Below, one piece after another: positions 15,145 to 24,388 of a stretch of DNA of 64,000 nucleotides; position 1 is the first letter of the stretch, and each line of letters begins with the position of its first letter. The stretch covers positions 62,001-126,000 of the forward strand of contig LVAV01000113.1 in assembly GCA_001604185.1 (NCBI GenBank), written 5' to 3'. The notes beneath the pieces were generated by a model, which did no database searches, had not been told where the DNA came from, and was given only the letters and a program-made list of their open reading frames with translations. A program made the position numbers and the translations under genes. This stretch comes from Clostridiales bacterium Firm_16. Lineage in GTDB: Bacteria > Bacillota > Clostridia > Saccharofermentanales > Saccharofermentanaceae.

Positions 15145-16908
15145 ATGAAGAAATACAGAAACCTGTTCCAGGAGATGCGGGATTTCCGCAAAGAATTCAT
15201 CATCGGACCTACGGCCAAGCTTTTCGAAGCGGTGCTGGAAGTAATGCTGCCGATCCTCATGGTCCGGCTTGTGAACAGCACACTACCGTCCGGTTCCAGA
15301 GCCACTACGGTCCAGATCGCTTTGATCATGATCGGCATGGCCTTCATGGGCGTCTGTGCGGCTGTCATATGCCAGTATTGCGCGGCCCGGGCCTGCAGCG
15401 GTGTCAGTCGAAACCTGCGTGACCGCCTGATGACGAAAGTCAATTCTTTTACCGTAGCCCAGCAGGAGAAATGCGGTGTCTCGTATCTGGGAGTCGCGAT
15501 GACCAGTGACGTCAACCAGGTCTCACTGGGCGTGTCTATGTTTATCCGACTGGTGTTCCGTGTTCCGTTTATTACCATTGCCGGTGTGCTCTCTGCCATG
15601 TCCATCGATGCACCGCTGTCCGGTGTGATCGCGGTGGGCGCGGCCATGTTCCTGCTGACCCTTCTTCTTATTATTCGAGTTACCTTTAAGAAATATAAGG
15701 TCGTACAGAAGAAACTCGACCACATCAGCCGGGTCGTGAATGAGCGGCTTTCCGGCATCCGTGTGATCCGGGCTTTCTCCCGGGAGAAGCATCACGAGGA
15801 GCTGACGGACGAGGCCGCCGGTGCCTATGCTCAGGAAGCAATCTCCGTGTCGCGCTATGCATCCCTTATGCGGCCGCTGACGATCCTTCTGACGAACTTC
15901 GCCGTGGTCTTCATCCTCTGGGTCGGCGGATATCGGATCAATGTGGGACGGATCACGGGCGTGCAGCTTTTCGCATTCATCCAATATATCTTTACTATAT
16001 TCGATGCACTGAATATCCTGGGTAACCTGGTGGTCATCTTCTCCCGTTCCTTCGTCTCGGCGGAGCGTATCGAGGGGATCCTGGAGATCGAGCCGGATAC
16101 CCGGGTGATCGAGGCTTCGGAGAAAGATATGCTCCATGACGATAAGGCCATCGTAAAGTGGAAGGATGTTTCTTTCTCCTACCTGCAGGATAAGGAAGAT
16201 AAAGAAGAATACTATGCGCTCCGGGATGTGTCCTTCGAGCTTCGGAAAGGGGAGAAACTGGGCGTTATAGGTACGACCGGTTCCGGTAAATCCACCATCG
16301 TCTCCCTGATGCTGAAGCTGTATGACACCACGAAGGGCAATATCTATATCGACGGGCGGCCGATCACATCCATCAACGAGACGGAGCTCCGAAGAAGGAT
16401 GTCACCGGTATTCCAGACTACGGTACTTTTTGCCGGAACGATCCGGGAGAATCTGCTTCTGGGAAATCCGGAGGGACTTTCCGATGAGGAGATCGCCGAG
16501 CGCTGCCGTGCGGCCCAGGCATGGGACTTTATCGAAGAGAAGGGCGGCCTGGACGCTATCGTGGAGCCGAGGGGAAAGAACTTCTCCGGAGGTCAGAAAC
16601 AGCGACTTTCCATCGCCCGTGCCCTGTGCGCGGAGGGAGATATCCTCCTTCTGGACGATGCGTCCGCGGCGCTGGATAAGGATACTTCCGCCCGACTTCA
16701 GGAAGCACTGAAATTGCATAAAGAGAAGACATCCCGGACCATGCTGGAGATCTCGTCGAAAATCTCGGAGATCATGGATTCGGACTGGATCATTGTGCTG
16801 GATAACGGTATGGTGGTCGGACAGGGTAAGCACGATGACCTGCTCAAGGAGTGCGATGCCTATGCCAAGATCGCAAGATCTCAGGAGATGGGAGGTGTGG
16901 AAGGATGA
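15145..16908 (+). CDS. ABC exporter half-transporter with degenerate ATPase site (subunit 1)
   Basis: 587 residues: a six-helix exporter membrane domain (about 1-310) and an ATPase domain. Walker A is GTTGSGKST and the signature FSGGQKQRLSIARAL is canonical, but Walker B reads LLLDDASAALD (Asp in place of the catalytic Glu) and the switch region reads EISSKISEI where His is expected. This is the pattern of the non-hydrolysing half of a heterodimeric exporter. GAGGGGG precedes the ATG, and the stop overlaps the start of subunit 2 (ATGA). Substrate unknown; multidrug or peptide export is the family norm. Confidence 0.9.
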   Translation: MKKYRNLFQEMRDFRKEFIIGPTAKLFEAVLEVMLPILMVRLVNSTLPSGSRATTVQIALIMIGMAFMGVCAAVICQYCAARACSGVSRNLRDRLMTKVNSFTVAQQEKCGVSYLGVAMTSDVNQVSLGVSMFIRLVFRVPFITIAGVLSAMSIDAPLSGVIAVGAAMFLLTLLLIIRVTFKKYKVVQKKLDHISRVVNERLSGIRVIRAFSREKHHEELTDEAAGAYAQEAISVSRYASLMRPLTILLTNFAVVFILWVGGYRINVGRITGVQLFAFIQYIFTIFDALNILGNLVVIFSRSFVSAERIEGILEIEPDTRVIEASEKDMLHDDKAIVKWKDVSFSYLQDKEDKEEYYALRDVSFELRKGEKLGVIGTTGSGKSTIVSLMLKLYDTTKGNIYIDGRPITSINETELRRRMSPVFQTTVLFAGTIRENLLLGNPEGLSDEEIAERCRAAQAWDFIEEKGGLDAIVEPRGKNFSGGQKQRLSIARALCAEGDILLLDDASAALDKDTSARLQEALKLHKEKTSRTMLEISSKISEIMDSDWIIVLDNGMVVGQGKHDDLLKECDAYAKIARSQEMGGVEG

Positions 16909-18638
16909 GCAAAGACACCTCTATGTTAAGCGGAATGGGCAACCTTTCTCCGGATGCGGCGAAGATGTCGAAGAATAAGGGCAAGGTCTCGCTTAAGGAT
17001 TTAACCAGACTTCTTTCTTTCACCGGTACCTCTAAATTCCAGATGTTCCTTCTGATCCTGGCAGCAGTCCTCAGCGGAGGTATTACGGTGGTGGCGCCTG
17101 TCTTTATCGGACGGACCATCGATAACATGGGCGAGGCGGGAAGCGTGGACTTCTCGTATCTTGCGACCCACGCGCTGATCCTTCTGGGTATGTATCTCGG
17201 AGCTTCGGTCTTCGCCTGGGCGGTCAGTTATTTCGCCAATATCGTGGCGGCCAAGACGGCGCAGGAAGTGCGTCGCGCCTTGTCCCACAAGCTTTCCCGC
17301 CTGCCGGTATCTTTCTACGATACCCATCCTCAGGGAGATACGGCTACGCATTTCATCAACGACGCCGATGCCATCTCGGACGGTATGCTCCAGGGACTGC
17401 TGAACCTGTTTACGGTCCTTGTGACGATCCTGGGTACTGTCGGCTTCATGATCGCCATGAGTATCAAGATGACGCTCATCATCCTGCCGATGGCGGTCCT
17501 CATGATCTTCGTGGCCACTCGTATCACCAAGAGTACGACAAAGTATTTCAGAAAACAGCAGAACCTGGTCGGTTCCCTTCAGGCGGATATGGACGAGAAC
17601 CTCTATGGAAGAAAAGAAGTGAAGGCTTTCGTCTGTGAGGAGAAATTCCTTGCACGTTTCCGCGAGAAGAATGCGGAACTGAATCAGGCGTCGGTCACGG
17701 CGCAGTTCGCGTCTTCGCTTCCGAACCCCATCACGCGTTTCCTGAACCATACCACCAGTATCCTGATCGGTGCTCTGGGTATCTGGTTCGGCGGTCTCAC
17801 GGTAGGCGGAATCTCGACATTCGTCATGTACTGGAACAACTTCAGTAAGCCCATCAACGACCTGACCAATATCACGACACAGATCATGGCGGCCTTTGCC
17901 TCGCTGTCGCGTGTGTTCGCGATCCTCGAGATGGAGGAAGAAGAAAGCGGCGTGGGTGAGGAAACGAAGGAGAACACCGAAGTGCGCGGGGAAGTGCTTT
18001 TCGAGAATGTGACCTTCGGATATGTTCCGGAGAAGAAGATTTTCGACGATTTCAGTCTCTCGGTAGAGCCGGGGCAGAAAGTAGCGATCATCGGTCCTAC
18101 GGGATGCGGTAAGACGACTCTCATGAATCTCCTGATGCGTTTCTACGAGGTGGATTCCGGACGGATCCTCATCGATGGAAAGGATATTACGAAGATGCCG
18201 AGGGCAGAGCTGCGCAGGATGTTCGGTATGGTGCTTCAGGAGACCTGGCTTCTGGAGGCGCCGATCCGTGAAAACATCGCGTACGGCAAGCCGGATGCGA
18301 CAGAAGAAGAGATCATCGCTGCGGCCAAGGCTGCCCGAGCCCACGGATTCATCATGCGTCTTCCGAACGGATATGATACGGTACCGGGTAAGGACATCTC
18401 CCTTTCTGAAGGACAGAAGCAGCTGCTTTGTATCGCACGTGTGCTTCTCATGAGACCTTCGCTCCTGATTCTGGACGAGGCCACCAGCGCCGTAGATACT
18501 CTTACAGAGAAGCGTATTGTCGAGGCTTTCGATAACATGACGAAGGGCCGTACCGGATTCATCATCGCCCACAGGCTTTCCACCATTGCCGGTTCCGATC
18601 AGGTGATCAAGCTGGGCAAGCAAGGTGCAAAGTCCTGA
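16905..18638 (+). CDS. ABC exporter half-transporter with active ATPase site (subunit 2)
   Basis: 577 residues. Membrane domain residues about 35-330, ATPase domain after that with Walker A GPTGCGKTT, Walker B LLILDEATSAVD and switch His IAHRLSTI all intact; its signature is LSEGQ instead of LSGGQ. Combined with subunit 1 this gives one competent ATP site (A/B of this subunit, signature of subunit 1) and one degenerate site. The chain stops about 13 residues after the H-loop, shorter than usual, where most relatives continue another 15-30 residues. The ATG at 16905 has GGGAGGTGTGGAAGG upstream; earlier in-frame codons lie inside subunit 1. Confidence 0.9.
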   Translation: MSKDTSMLSGMGNLSPDAAKMSKNKGKVSLKDLTRLLSFTGTSKFQMFLLILAAVLSGGITVVAPVFIGRTIDNMGEAGSVDFSYLATHALILLGMYLGASVFAWAVSYFANIVAAKTAQEVRRALSHKLSRLPVSFYDTHPQGDTATHFINDADAISDGMLQGLLNLFTVLVTILGTVGFMIAMSIKMTLIILPMAVLMIFVATRITKSTTKYFRKQQNLVGSLQADMDENLYGRKEVKAFVCEEKFLARFREKNAELNQASVTAQFASSLPNPITRFLNHTTSILIGALGIWFGGLTVGGISTFVMYWNNFSKPINDLTNITTQIMAAFASLSRVFAILEMEEEESGVGEETKENTEVRGEVLFENVTFGYVPEKKIFDDFSLSVEPGQKVAIIGPTGCGKTTLMNLLMRFYEVDSGRILIDGKDITKMPRAELRRMFGMVLQETWLLEAPIRENIAYGKPDATEEEIIAAAKAARAHGFIMRLPNGYDTVPGKDISLSEGQKQLLCIARVLLMRPSLLILDEATSAVDTLTEKRIVEAFDNMTKGRTGFIIAHRLSTIAGSDQVIKLGKQGAKS

Positions 18639-18680
18639 TTTGTCAGTTGATACCGTCAAAAAAATCAAATTGAAAAACGC

Positions 18681-18712
18681 ACGCATACACGATATACTCA
18701 ATCTGTATGCGT
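18681..18712. terminator. Nine-base-pair hairpin between exporter operon and surface-protein gene
   Basis: ACGCATACA (18681-18689) pairs perfectly with TGTATGCGT (18704-18712). On the plus strand GTATTTATAT follows; on the minus strand GCGTTTTTCAATTTGATTTTTTT follows, so it looks better as a terminator for minus-strand reading, though no gene there needs one. Confidence 0.5.
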
Positions 18713-18828
18713 GTATTTATATATGTATACGGTTGTATTTGTATAAATTTTTAAGGTGTATTTCGCCGGGTTGAGGAAAGGTGAGCAGATTGGGGCTGCT
18801 GATGGCGGGTATACCGTGGAGGAAAACC

Positions 18829-21800
18829 GTGAGAAAAGTTCGTTTTTGGACAATGTTTCTGTCCCTGATCCTTGTACTGTCCATGTTCCCGGTCGGGATG
18901 CTGGCAGCGGCCAGTAAAACCACACTAGATTATAACAGTGAGCTCTCGCTGGGATATGGTAATACGATTACGAATGTCCCCTTCAGTTTCACATTATCTT
19001 CGGGCTATAACTTCGCCACAATGGAAGTGACGGCAGTTGACGGGAAACTGGTTAATGAGAATGGTGACATACTTCCTTTCACATTGAGCTGGGATTCAGA
19101 TTCGGCGGCAGCTACAAAGTTGACTCCGGATTATGAATCAGAATCCTATCAGCGGTTAAAAGCCGGTACCGGTGATTTCTGTGTCCGAGTCAAGGAAAGC
19201 GATTGGAAGAATAACGCAGTAGCCGGAACGACTTACGAAGGTACGATCAACGTCACACTTTTCTCATATACTACGACCAATGGGTACACGGAAGATAAGG
19301 CAACTGCAACTATCAATGTTAAGGCAGTGATCCCCGGAGAGGGCCCGTCTCTTGCCTTTACGATCACTCTGAATTCCGGAATCGGAGAAGGCGATCCTAT
19401 CTCCTTTAAGGACGATGACAAGGATCGTTTCGACAGCAGAAAGCGCAGCTCCATCGATGCCTATGCCAAGGATACATTGTTTGACTGGACAGAAGGCGAA
19501 GAAACAAAGCGAATCTATAAGTTCGGCGATTGCCCGGATTCATTTACGGCACCTGCCGGAAGAGTCTTTACAGGCTGGAGAGTAAACAACAAGTCTTACC
19601 ATCCGGGTGAGTGGACGTACGTAACAGGTAACCTGGATGTGACAGCTATTTTCGCTACAGAAGATGCTTCGGAGATCGAGCTCACGATGATCGACAAGTT
19701 TGATCTGGAACCAGGTGAAACAGTTGTCGAGATTCCGTTTAATCTGAAAGTTGCCGGAAATCCATATATCACTTTCGAAGTAGATACGATCAGCAACGGA
19801 ACCGATGAGCCGCTTCCGCTCGCTATTTCCAAGAATTACGATCAGTATGCAACAACCAAAAAGGTCCAGCGTGGAATGAATGGTGAAATGTCACTGTTCC
19901 TGGTATTCCACCCGGATACCGTCGACCAGTATCGTCTGGGTACGACGTATACCGGTCTGATCCACTATGTGGCAGAAGACCGTAAGAACCTGGTTTCCAT
20001 CGAGGGCGATATTGAGATCACCGTTACTGTTCCGGAGCTTGTTCTGACTCTTGATCCGGGTCTGGGTAAAGGAACACCGATCACATATTCTACAGCAGAT
20101 GAGACACTTCTGTGGAGCGGAACTTCTGAGAAGGATTGCCCGGAGGGAATGTTCTTCTACAAGGATGGAAAACTGCCGCTCCGTTTCAAGGTGCCTTCTT
20201 ATCCGGATACATTTACGATCCCTTCTGAAGAGGCAGCATTCTTGAGATGGAGCTTCGGAGACCGTACACTTATGCCGGGAGAAAATATCCAGATGACATG
20301 GTTCTTCAGATATAGAAACATGTTGGGATCGAGTGTTACACTGACAGCGAACTATCAGTCCTGTGCAGCACCTACACCTACTCCGTCTCCGAGTCCTAAG
20401 CCGACGATCACTCCGACACCGAGAGCAACCGCGACACCTACACCTACGTCGAATGTTACGGCTACACCTACGCAGAAGGTAACACCTACTCCTACGAAGA
20501 AGGTTACGCCGACAAAACGACCGACGAATACCCCTCATCCGACAAGTACAACTCGTCCGACGAACACCCCTCATCCGACAAGTACAACTCGACCGACGAA
20601 TACACCAAGGCCGACAAATACAACGCGTCCGACAAACACACCGACGAATACACCAACGAAGAAGGTGACGATTACTCCGACACCGACCAAGAAGGTGACG
20701 AACACACCAACTAATAGTCCGACGCCGACGAAGAAAGTGACAGTTTCACCTACGCCGACCAAAAAGCCGACGGCAACGAATACGCCAACTCCGACGAAGA
20801 AGGTGACGAATTCACCTACGCCGACCAAGAAACCGACGGCGACAAATACACCGACACCAACAAAGAAGCCTACGGCGACGAATACGCCAACGCCGACGAA
20901 GAAGGTGACGAATTCACCTACACCGACTAAGAAGCCGACGGCAACCAATACGCCGACACCAACGAAGAAGGTGACGAATACACCTACGCCGACGAAGAAA
21001 CCGACGGCGACAAATACACCGACACCGACCAAGAAGCCGACGGCAACCAATACGCCTACGCCAACTAAGAAGGTGACAAATTCACCTACACCAACTAAGA
21101 AACCGACGGTAACGAATACGCCTACGCCGACGAGCAGACCTACACCAACAAGCAAGCCTACTCCGACGACGAGACCGACACCTACAACAAAACCGACTCC
21201 TACGACCAGACCTACCCCGACGGAGAGACCTACACCTACGACAAAACCGACCCCGACGACCAGACCTACCCCGACGGAGAAACCGACTCCTACGGTTGGC
21301 CCTGGCACGCCTACGCCGACAAATAAGCCTACCCCGACGGAGAGACCTACACCTACGACAAAACCGACTCCGACAACAAGGCCAACGCCGACGACAAGAC
21401 CAACACCTACAACAAGACCTACTCCAACAGTCACAGTAGGCCCTGGCACACCTACACCTACTCCTACGAAGAAGGTAAATACTCCTACTCCGACCAAGAA
21501 GGTAAATACACCAACACCTACTAAGACACCTACCAGTAAGCCGACTCCTACGGAGAGACCTACTCCGACAGTAGGACCTGGTACGCCTACGCCTACCAAC
21601 AGACCTACTCCGACAAGCAGACCGACGCCGACAAGCAAGCCTACACCGACGACGAGACCGACTCCGACGACGAAGCCGACTCCTACGGAGAGACCTACAC
21701 CTACAACTAAACCAACACCGACGACCAGGCCGACACCGACAGAGAGACCAACTCCGACAGTTACAGTTGGACCTGGCACGCCTACACCTACACCTACGAA

Positions 21801-22572
21801 GAAGGTGAATACTCCTACCCCGACTAAGAAGGTGAATACACCTACACCTACTAAGACACCTACCAGTAAGCCGACTCCTACGGAGAAGCCTACTCCGACA
21901 GTAGGACCTGGTACGCCTACGCCTACCAACAGACCTACTCCGACGACCAAACCTACACCTACAACGAGACCGACTCCGACCACGAAGCCGACTCCTACTG
22001 TAAAACCTGGTACGCCGACACCAACGACGAAGCCTACACCTACAACAAGGCCGACTCCGACCACGAAGCCGACTCCTACGGTAAAGCCTGGCACGCCGAC
22101 ACCAACGACGAAGCCTACACCTACAACAAGGCCGACTCCAACCACGAAGCCGACGCCTACGGTAAAGCCTGGCACGCCGACACCAACGACGAAGCCTACA
22201 CCTACAACGAGGCCGACTCCGACCACGAAGCCGACGCCGACTGTAGGACCTGGCACGCCGACACCAACGACGAAGCCTACACCTACAACAAGGCCGACTC
22301 CGACCACGAAGCCGACTCCTACGGTAAAGCCTGGCACGCCGACACCAACGACGAAGCCTACACCTACAACGAGACCGACTCCGACACCAACGACGAAGCC
22401 TACACCTACAACGAGACCGACTCCGACCACGAAGCCGACGCCGACTGTAGGACCTGGCACGCCGACACCAACGACGAAGCCTACACCTACAACGAGACCA
22501 CGCCGACACCAACGACGAAGCCTACACCTACAACGAGACCGACTCCGACCACGAAGCCGACACCGACTGTAG
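18829..22572 (+). CDS. Giant secreted surface protein, N-terminal part (frame broken in the linker)
   Basis: Signal peptide at the start ([25 protein letters not shown]), then about 480 residues of beta-rich modules with GW-containing repeats ([16 protein letters not shown]), then a Pro-Thr linker of over 700 residues. Near 22499 the reading frame changes: compared with neighbouring repeat units about 40 bases are missing, the frame slips and ends in an Arg/His-rich tail at 22572. The remainder of the expected protein (PASTA-like and DUF4214) continues in another frame to 24134. The start GTG 18829 is chosen because GGAGG lies 6 bases upstream and because the intact paralogue at 26761 also begins GTG-AGA just before an equivalent signal peptide; an earlier GTG at 18781 is possible. 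Lacks LPXTG or SLH motifs. Confidence 0.8.
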   Translation: MRKVRFWTMFLSLILVLSMFPVGMLAAASKTTLDYNSELSLGYGNTITNVPFSFTLSSGYNFATMEVTAVDGKLVNENGDILPFTLSWDSDSAAATKLTPDYESESYQRLKAGTGDFCVRVKESDWKNNAVAGTTYEGTINVTLFSYTTTNGYTEDKATATINVKAVIPGEGPSLAFTITLNSGIGEGDPISFKDDDKDRFDSRKRSSIDAYAKDTLFDWTEGEETKRIYKFGDCPDSFTAPAGRVFTGWRVNNKSYHPGEWTYVTGNLDVTAIFATEDASEIELTMIDKFDLEPGETVVEIPFNLKVAGNPYITFEVDTISNGTDEPLPLAISKNYDQYATTKKVQRGMNGEMSLFLVFHPDTVDQYRLGTTYTGLIHYVAEDRKNLVSIEGDIEITVTVPELVLTLDPGLGKGTPITYSTADETLLWSGTSEKDCPEGMFFYKDGKLPLRFKVPSYPDTFTIPSEEAAFLRWSFGDRTLMPGENIQMTWFFRYRNMLGSSVTLTANYQSCAAPTPTPSPSPKPTITPTPRATATPTPTSNVTATPTQKVTPTPTKKVTPTKRPTNTPHPTSTTRPTNTPHPTSTTRPTNTPRPTNTTRPTNTPTNTPTKKVTITPTPTKKVTNTPTNSPTPTKKVTVSPTPTKKPTATNTPTPTKKVTNSPTPTKKPTATNTPTPTKKPTATNTPTPTKKVTNSPTPTKKPTATNTPTPTKKVTNTPTPTKKPTATNTPTPTKKPTATNTPTPTKKVTNSPTPTKKPTVTNTPTPTSRPTPTSKPTPTTRPTPTTKPTPTTRPTPTERPTPTTKPTPTTRPTPTEKPTPTVGPGTPTPTNKPTPTERPTPTTKPTPTTRPTPTTRPTPTTRPTPTVTVGPGTPTPTPTKKVNTPTPTKKVNTPTPTKTPTSKPTPTERPTPTVGPGTPTPTNRPTPTSRPTPTSKPTPTTRPTPTTKPTPTERPTPTTKPTPTTRPTPTERPTPTVTVGPGTPTPTPTKKVNTPTPTKKVNTPTPTKTPTSKPTPTEKPTPTVGPGTPTPTNRPTPTTKPTPTTRPTPTTKPTPTVKPGTPTPTTKPTPTTRPTPTTKPTPTVKPGTPTPTTKPTPTTRPTPTTKPTPTVKPGTPTPTTKPTPTTRPTPTTKPTPTVGPGTPTPTTKPTPTTRPTPTTKPTPTVKPGTPTPTTKPTPTTRPTPTPTTKPTPTTRPTPTTKPTPTVGPGTPTPTTKPTPTTRPRRHQRRSLHLQRDRLRPRSRHRL

Positions 22573-23095
22573 GACCTGGCACGCCGACACCAACGACGAA
22601 GCCTACACCTACAACGAGACCGACTCCGACCACGAAGCCGACTCCGACCACGAAGCCGACTCCGACTGTAGGACCTGGCACGCCGACACCGACGACGAAG
22701 CCTACACCTACAACAAGGCCGACTCCGACCACGAAGCCGACACCGACTGTAGGACCTGGCACGCCGACACCAACGACGAAGCCTACACCTACAACGAGAC
22801 CGACTCCGACCACGAAGCCGACTCCTACCGTAGGACCTGGTACACCGACACCAACACCGGTACCGGTTACATCGACACCTACACCGACTGTAGGACCTGG
22901 TACACCTACACCGACACCGGCACCGATCACATCGACGCCTACACCGACCGTAGGACCTGGTACACCTACACCGACACCGGCACCGATCACATCGACGCCT
23001 ACGCCGACCGTAGGACCTGGTACACCTACACCGACACCGGCACCTGTCACATCGACACCTACGCCGACTGTTGGACCTGGCACACCTACACCTGT
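20370..23095 (+). repeat. Long Pro-Thr-coding repeat array (about 2.7 kb)
   Basis: Degenerate triplet-phased repeats built from CCTACACC, CCGACTCC and ACGACGAAG blocks, encoding [13 protein letters not shown]-type units; from about 21960 the period is near 81 bases (27 residues ending in GPGTPTPT or KPGTPTPT). A junction at about 22499 joins AACGAGACC to ACGCCGACACC and lacks about 40 bases relative to neighbouring units. From about 22850 the unit changes to one with the residues [18 protein letters not shown]. Confidence 0.85.
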
Positions 23096-23111
23096 CCCAG
23101 AGTATGTTCTG

Positions 23112-24134
23112 ATGCCGGATGTTGCGGATAAGAATTACCTTGAGGCAGAGGAGATCATTAAAGAAGAACTGGCCAAGGGCGATATTACGGATGTGAAGTT
23201 CCAGATTGCCTGGTTGCCGAATACGGATGAGGCGAAGGCCGGCAAAGTACTCGATCAGAGTCCGAGTGCGGAATCGAAGATCGAGGTTGGAACAAAGGAT
23301 CTGACAGTAACACTTTATGTTCTGGAAGAACTGAATACGCCGACACCTTCTGTAGCTCCTTCTCCGACACCTGGTCCGGAGTCACAGACATTCGAAGGAT
23401 TCGTAGAGCGTCTGTACACCGTAGCCTTGAACCGTGAATCTGACCCACAGGGTAAGAAGTACTGGGTCAAGAAGGTTGTCGATGAGGGTGCGACCGGTGC
23501 AGATTGTGCAAGATACTTCTTGCTGGATGCACCTGAGTTCATGAATCGTGGCCTCAACGACGAAGACTTCGTCGAGACGTTGTACAAGACATTCTTTGAT
23601 CGTGAGTCGGATGCTGCCGGAAAGAGAGGCTGGGTCAACAACCTCAAGCGTGGCAAGATGACTCGGGCAGAAGTAGTGAATAACTTCATTGAATCCACAG
23701 AGTGGTGCAATGTCTGCGCAACCTATGGAGTCAAGTCCGGATCGAAGTATTACAAAGCAACGATCGCATCGAAGAATGCAATCGATTTTGCGACAAGACT
23801 GTATACATGCTGTCTCATGCGTGATCCGGATCCATCCGGTGTACAGTATTGGAGCCTGGCACTTACGAACCTTGAGAGAACCGGTTGCGATGCAGCTCGT
23901 GAGTTCTTCGAGAGTGACGAGTTTATCGGCAAGCATACTTCAGATAAAGAGTATGTGAAGAGACTCTACACGACGTTCATGGGAAGAGAAGCTGCCGAAA
24001 GCGAGATTAATTACTGGATCAGCGAGATCAGTAACGGCAAGCAGACGCGCAGAAGCGTAATGGAATTCTTCGGTCAGTCCAAGGAGTTCACGAAGATCTG
24101 TAAGCAGTACGGTATTGATCGAGGAACGATCTGA
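23112..24134 (+). CDS. C-terminal part of the frame-broken surface protein: PASTA-like + DUF4214
   Basis: From MPDVADKNYLEAEEIIKEE the frame encodes a PASTA-like domain (about 75 residues, with KVLDQSPSAESKIEVG), a short PT spacer, and about 250 residues of four repeating units of DUF4214 type (FVERLYTVALNRESDPQGKKYW, FVETLYKTFFDRESD, FATRLYTCCLMRDPD, YVKRLYTTFMGREAA), ending KQYGIDRGTI. There is no ribosome binding site before 23112 and the same frame is open upstream through PT repeats, so this is most likely the tail of the gene beginning at 18829 rather than an independent gene. The paralogue at 26761 carries the same tail in frame. Confidence 0.75.
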   Translation: MPDVADKNYLEAEEIIKEELAKGDITDVKFQIAWLPNTDEAKAGKVLDQSPSAESKIEVGTKDLTVTLYVLEELNTPTPSVAPSPTPGPESQTFEGFVERLYTVALNRESDPQGKKYWVKKVVDEGATGADCARYFLLDAPEFMNRGLNDEDFVETLYKTFFDRESDAAGKRGWVNNLKRGKMTRAEVVNNFIESTEWCNVCATYGVKSGSKYYKATIASKNAIDFATRLYTCCLMRDPDPSGVQYWSLALTNLERTGCDAAREFFESDEFIGKHTSDKEYVKRLYTTFMGREAAESEINYWISEISNGKQTRRSVMEFFGQSKEFTKICKQYGIDRGTI

Positions 24135-24160
24135 GAAGTCATTGTAAGTAAAAAACGAGA

Positions 24161-24200
24161 GCAGCCGCGAAGCATGAAAATGCCGAGCGGCTGCTTTTTT
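24161..24200 (+). terminator. Intrinsic terminator after the DUF4214 tail
   Basis: GCAGCCGC (24161-24168) pairs with GCGGCTGC (24187-24194), followed by TTTTTT. Confidence 0.85.
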
Positions 24201-24388
24201 CCGCATGTGTGTTATTTGATATATTTCCAAATTGAAAAGAAACGTAAGATATAGCGAAAACAATAGTGTTTGGCTTGTATATTGCGGGTAGCTTATGTTC
24301 TTTTTTGAGAAGAATTCTGATATTCTGTGTGTGATGATGGATAGAATTTGAACTTTTAGATGACAAGGGCATAGGGAGGTTGATATAT

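Noticed and set aside
17001-18701. A 566-codon minus-strand frame opposite the second exporter gene
   Set aside because: No recognisable domain, and the plus strand encodes a clear ABC exporter.
20571-22460. Long minus-strand frame of GVGVGF-type repeats opposite the Pro-Thr linker
   Set aside because: It is the complement of the PT repeats; the plus strand has the signal peptide, domains and ribosome binding site.
20370-23095. Possible CRISPR array or other regular DNA repeat
   Set aside because: The repeats are phased by codons, have no unique spacers of constant length and lie inside a coding frame.
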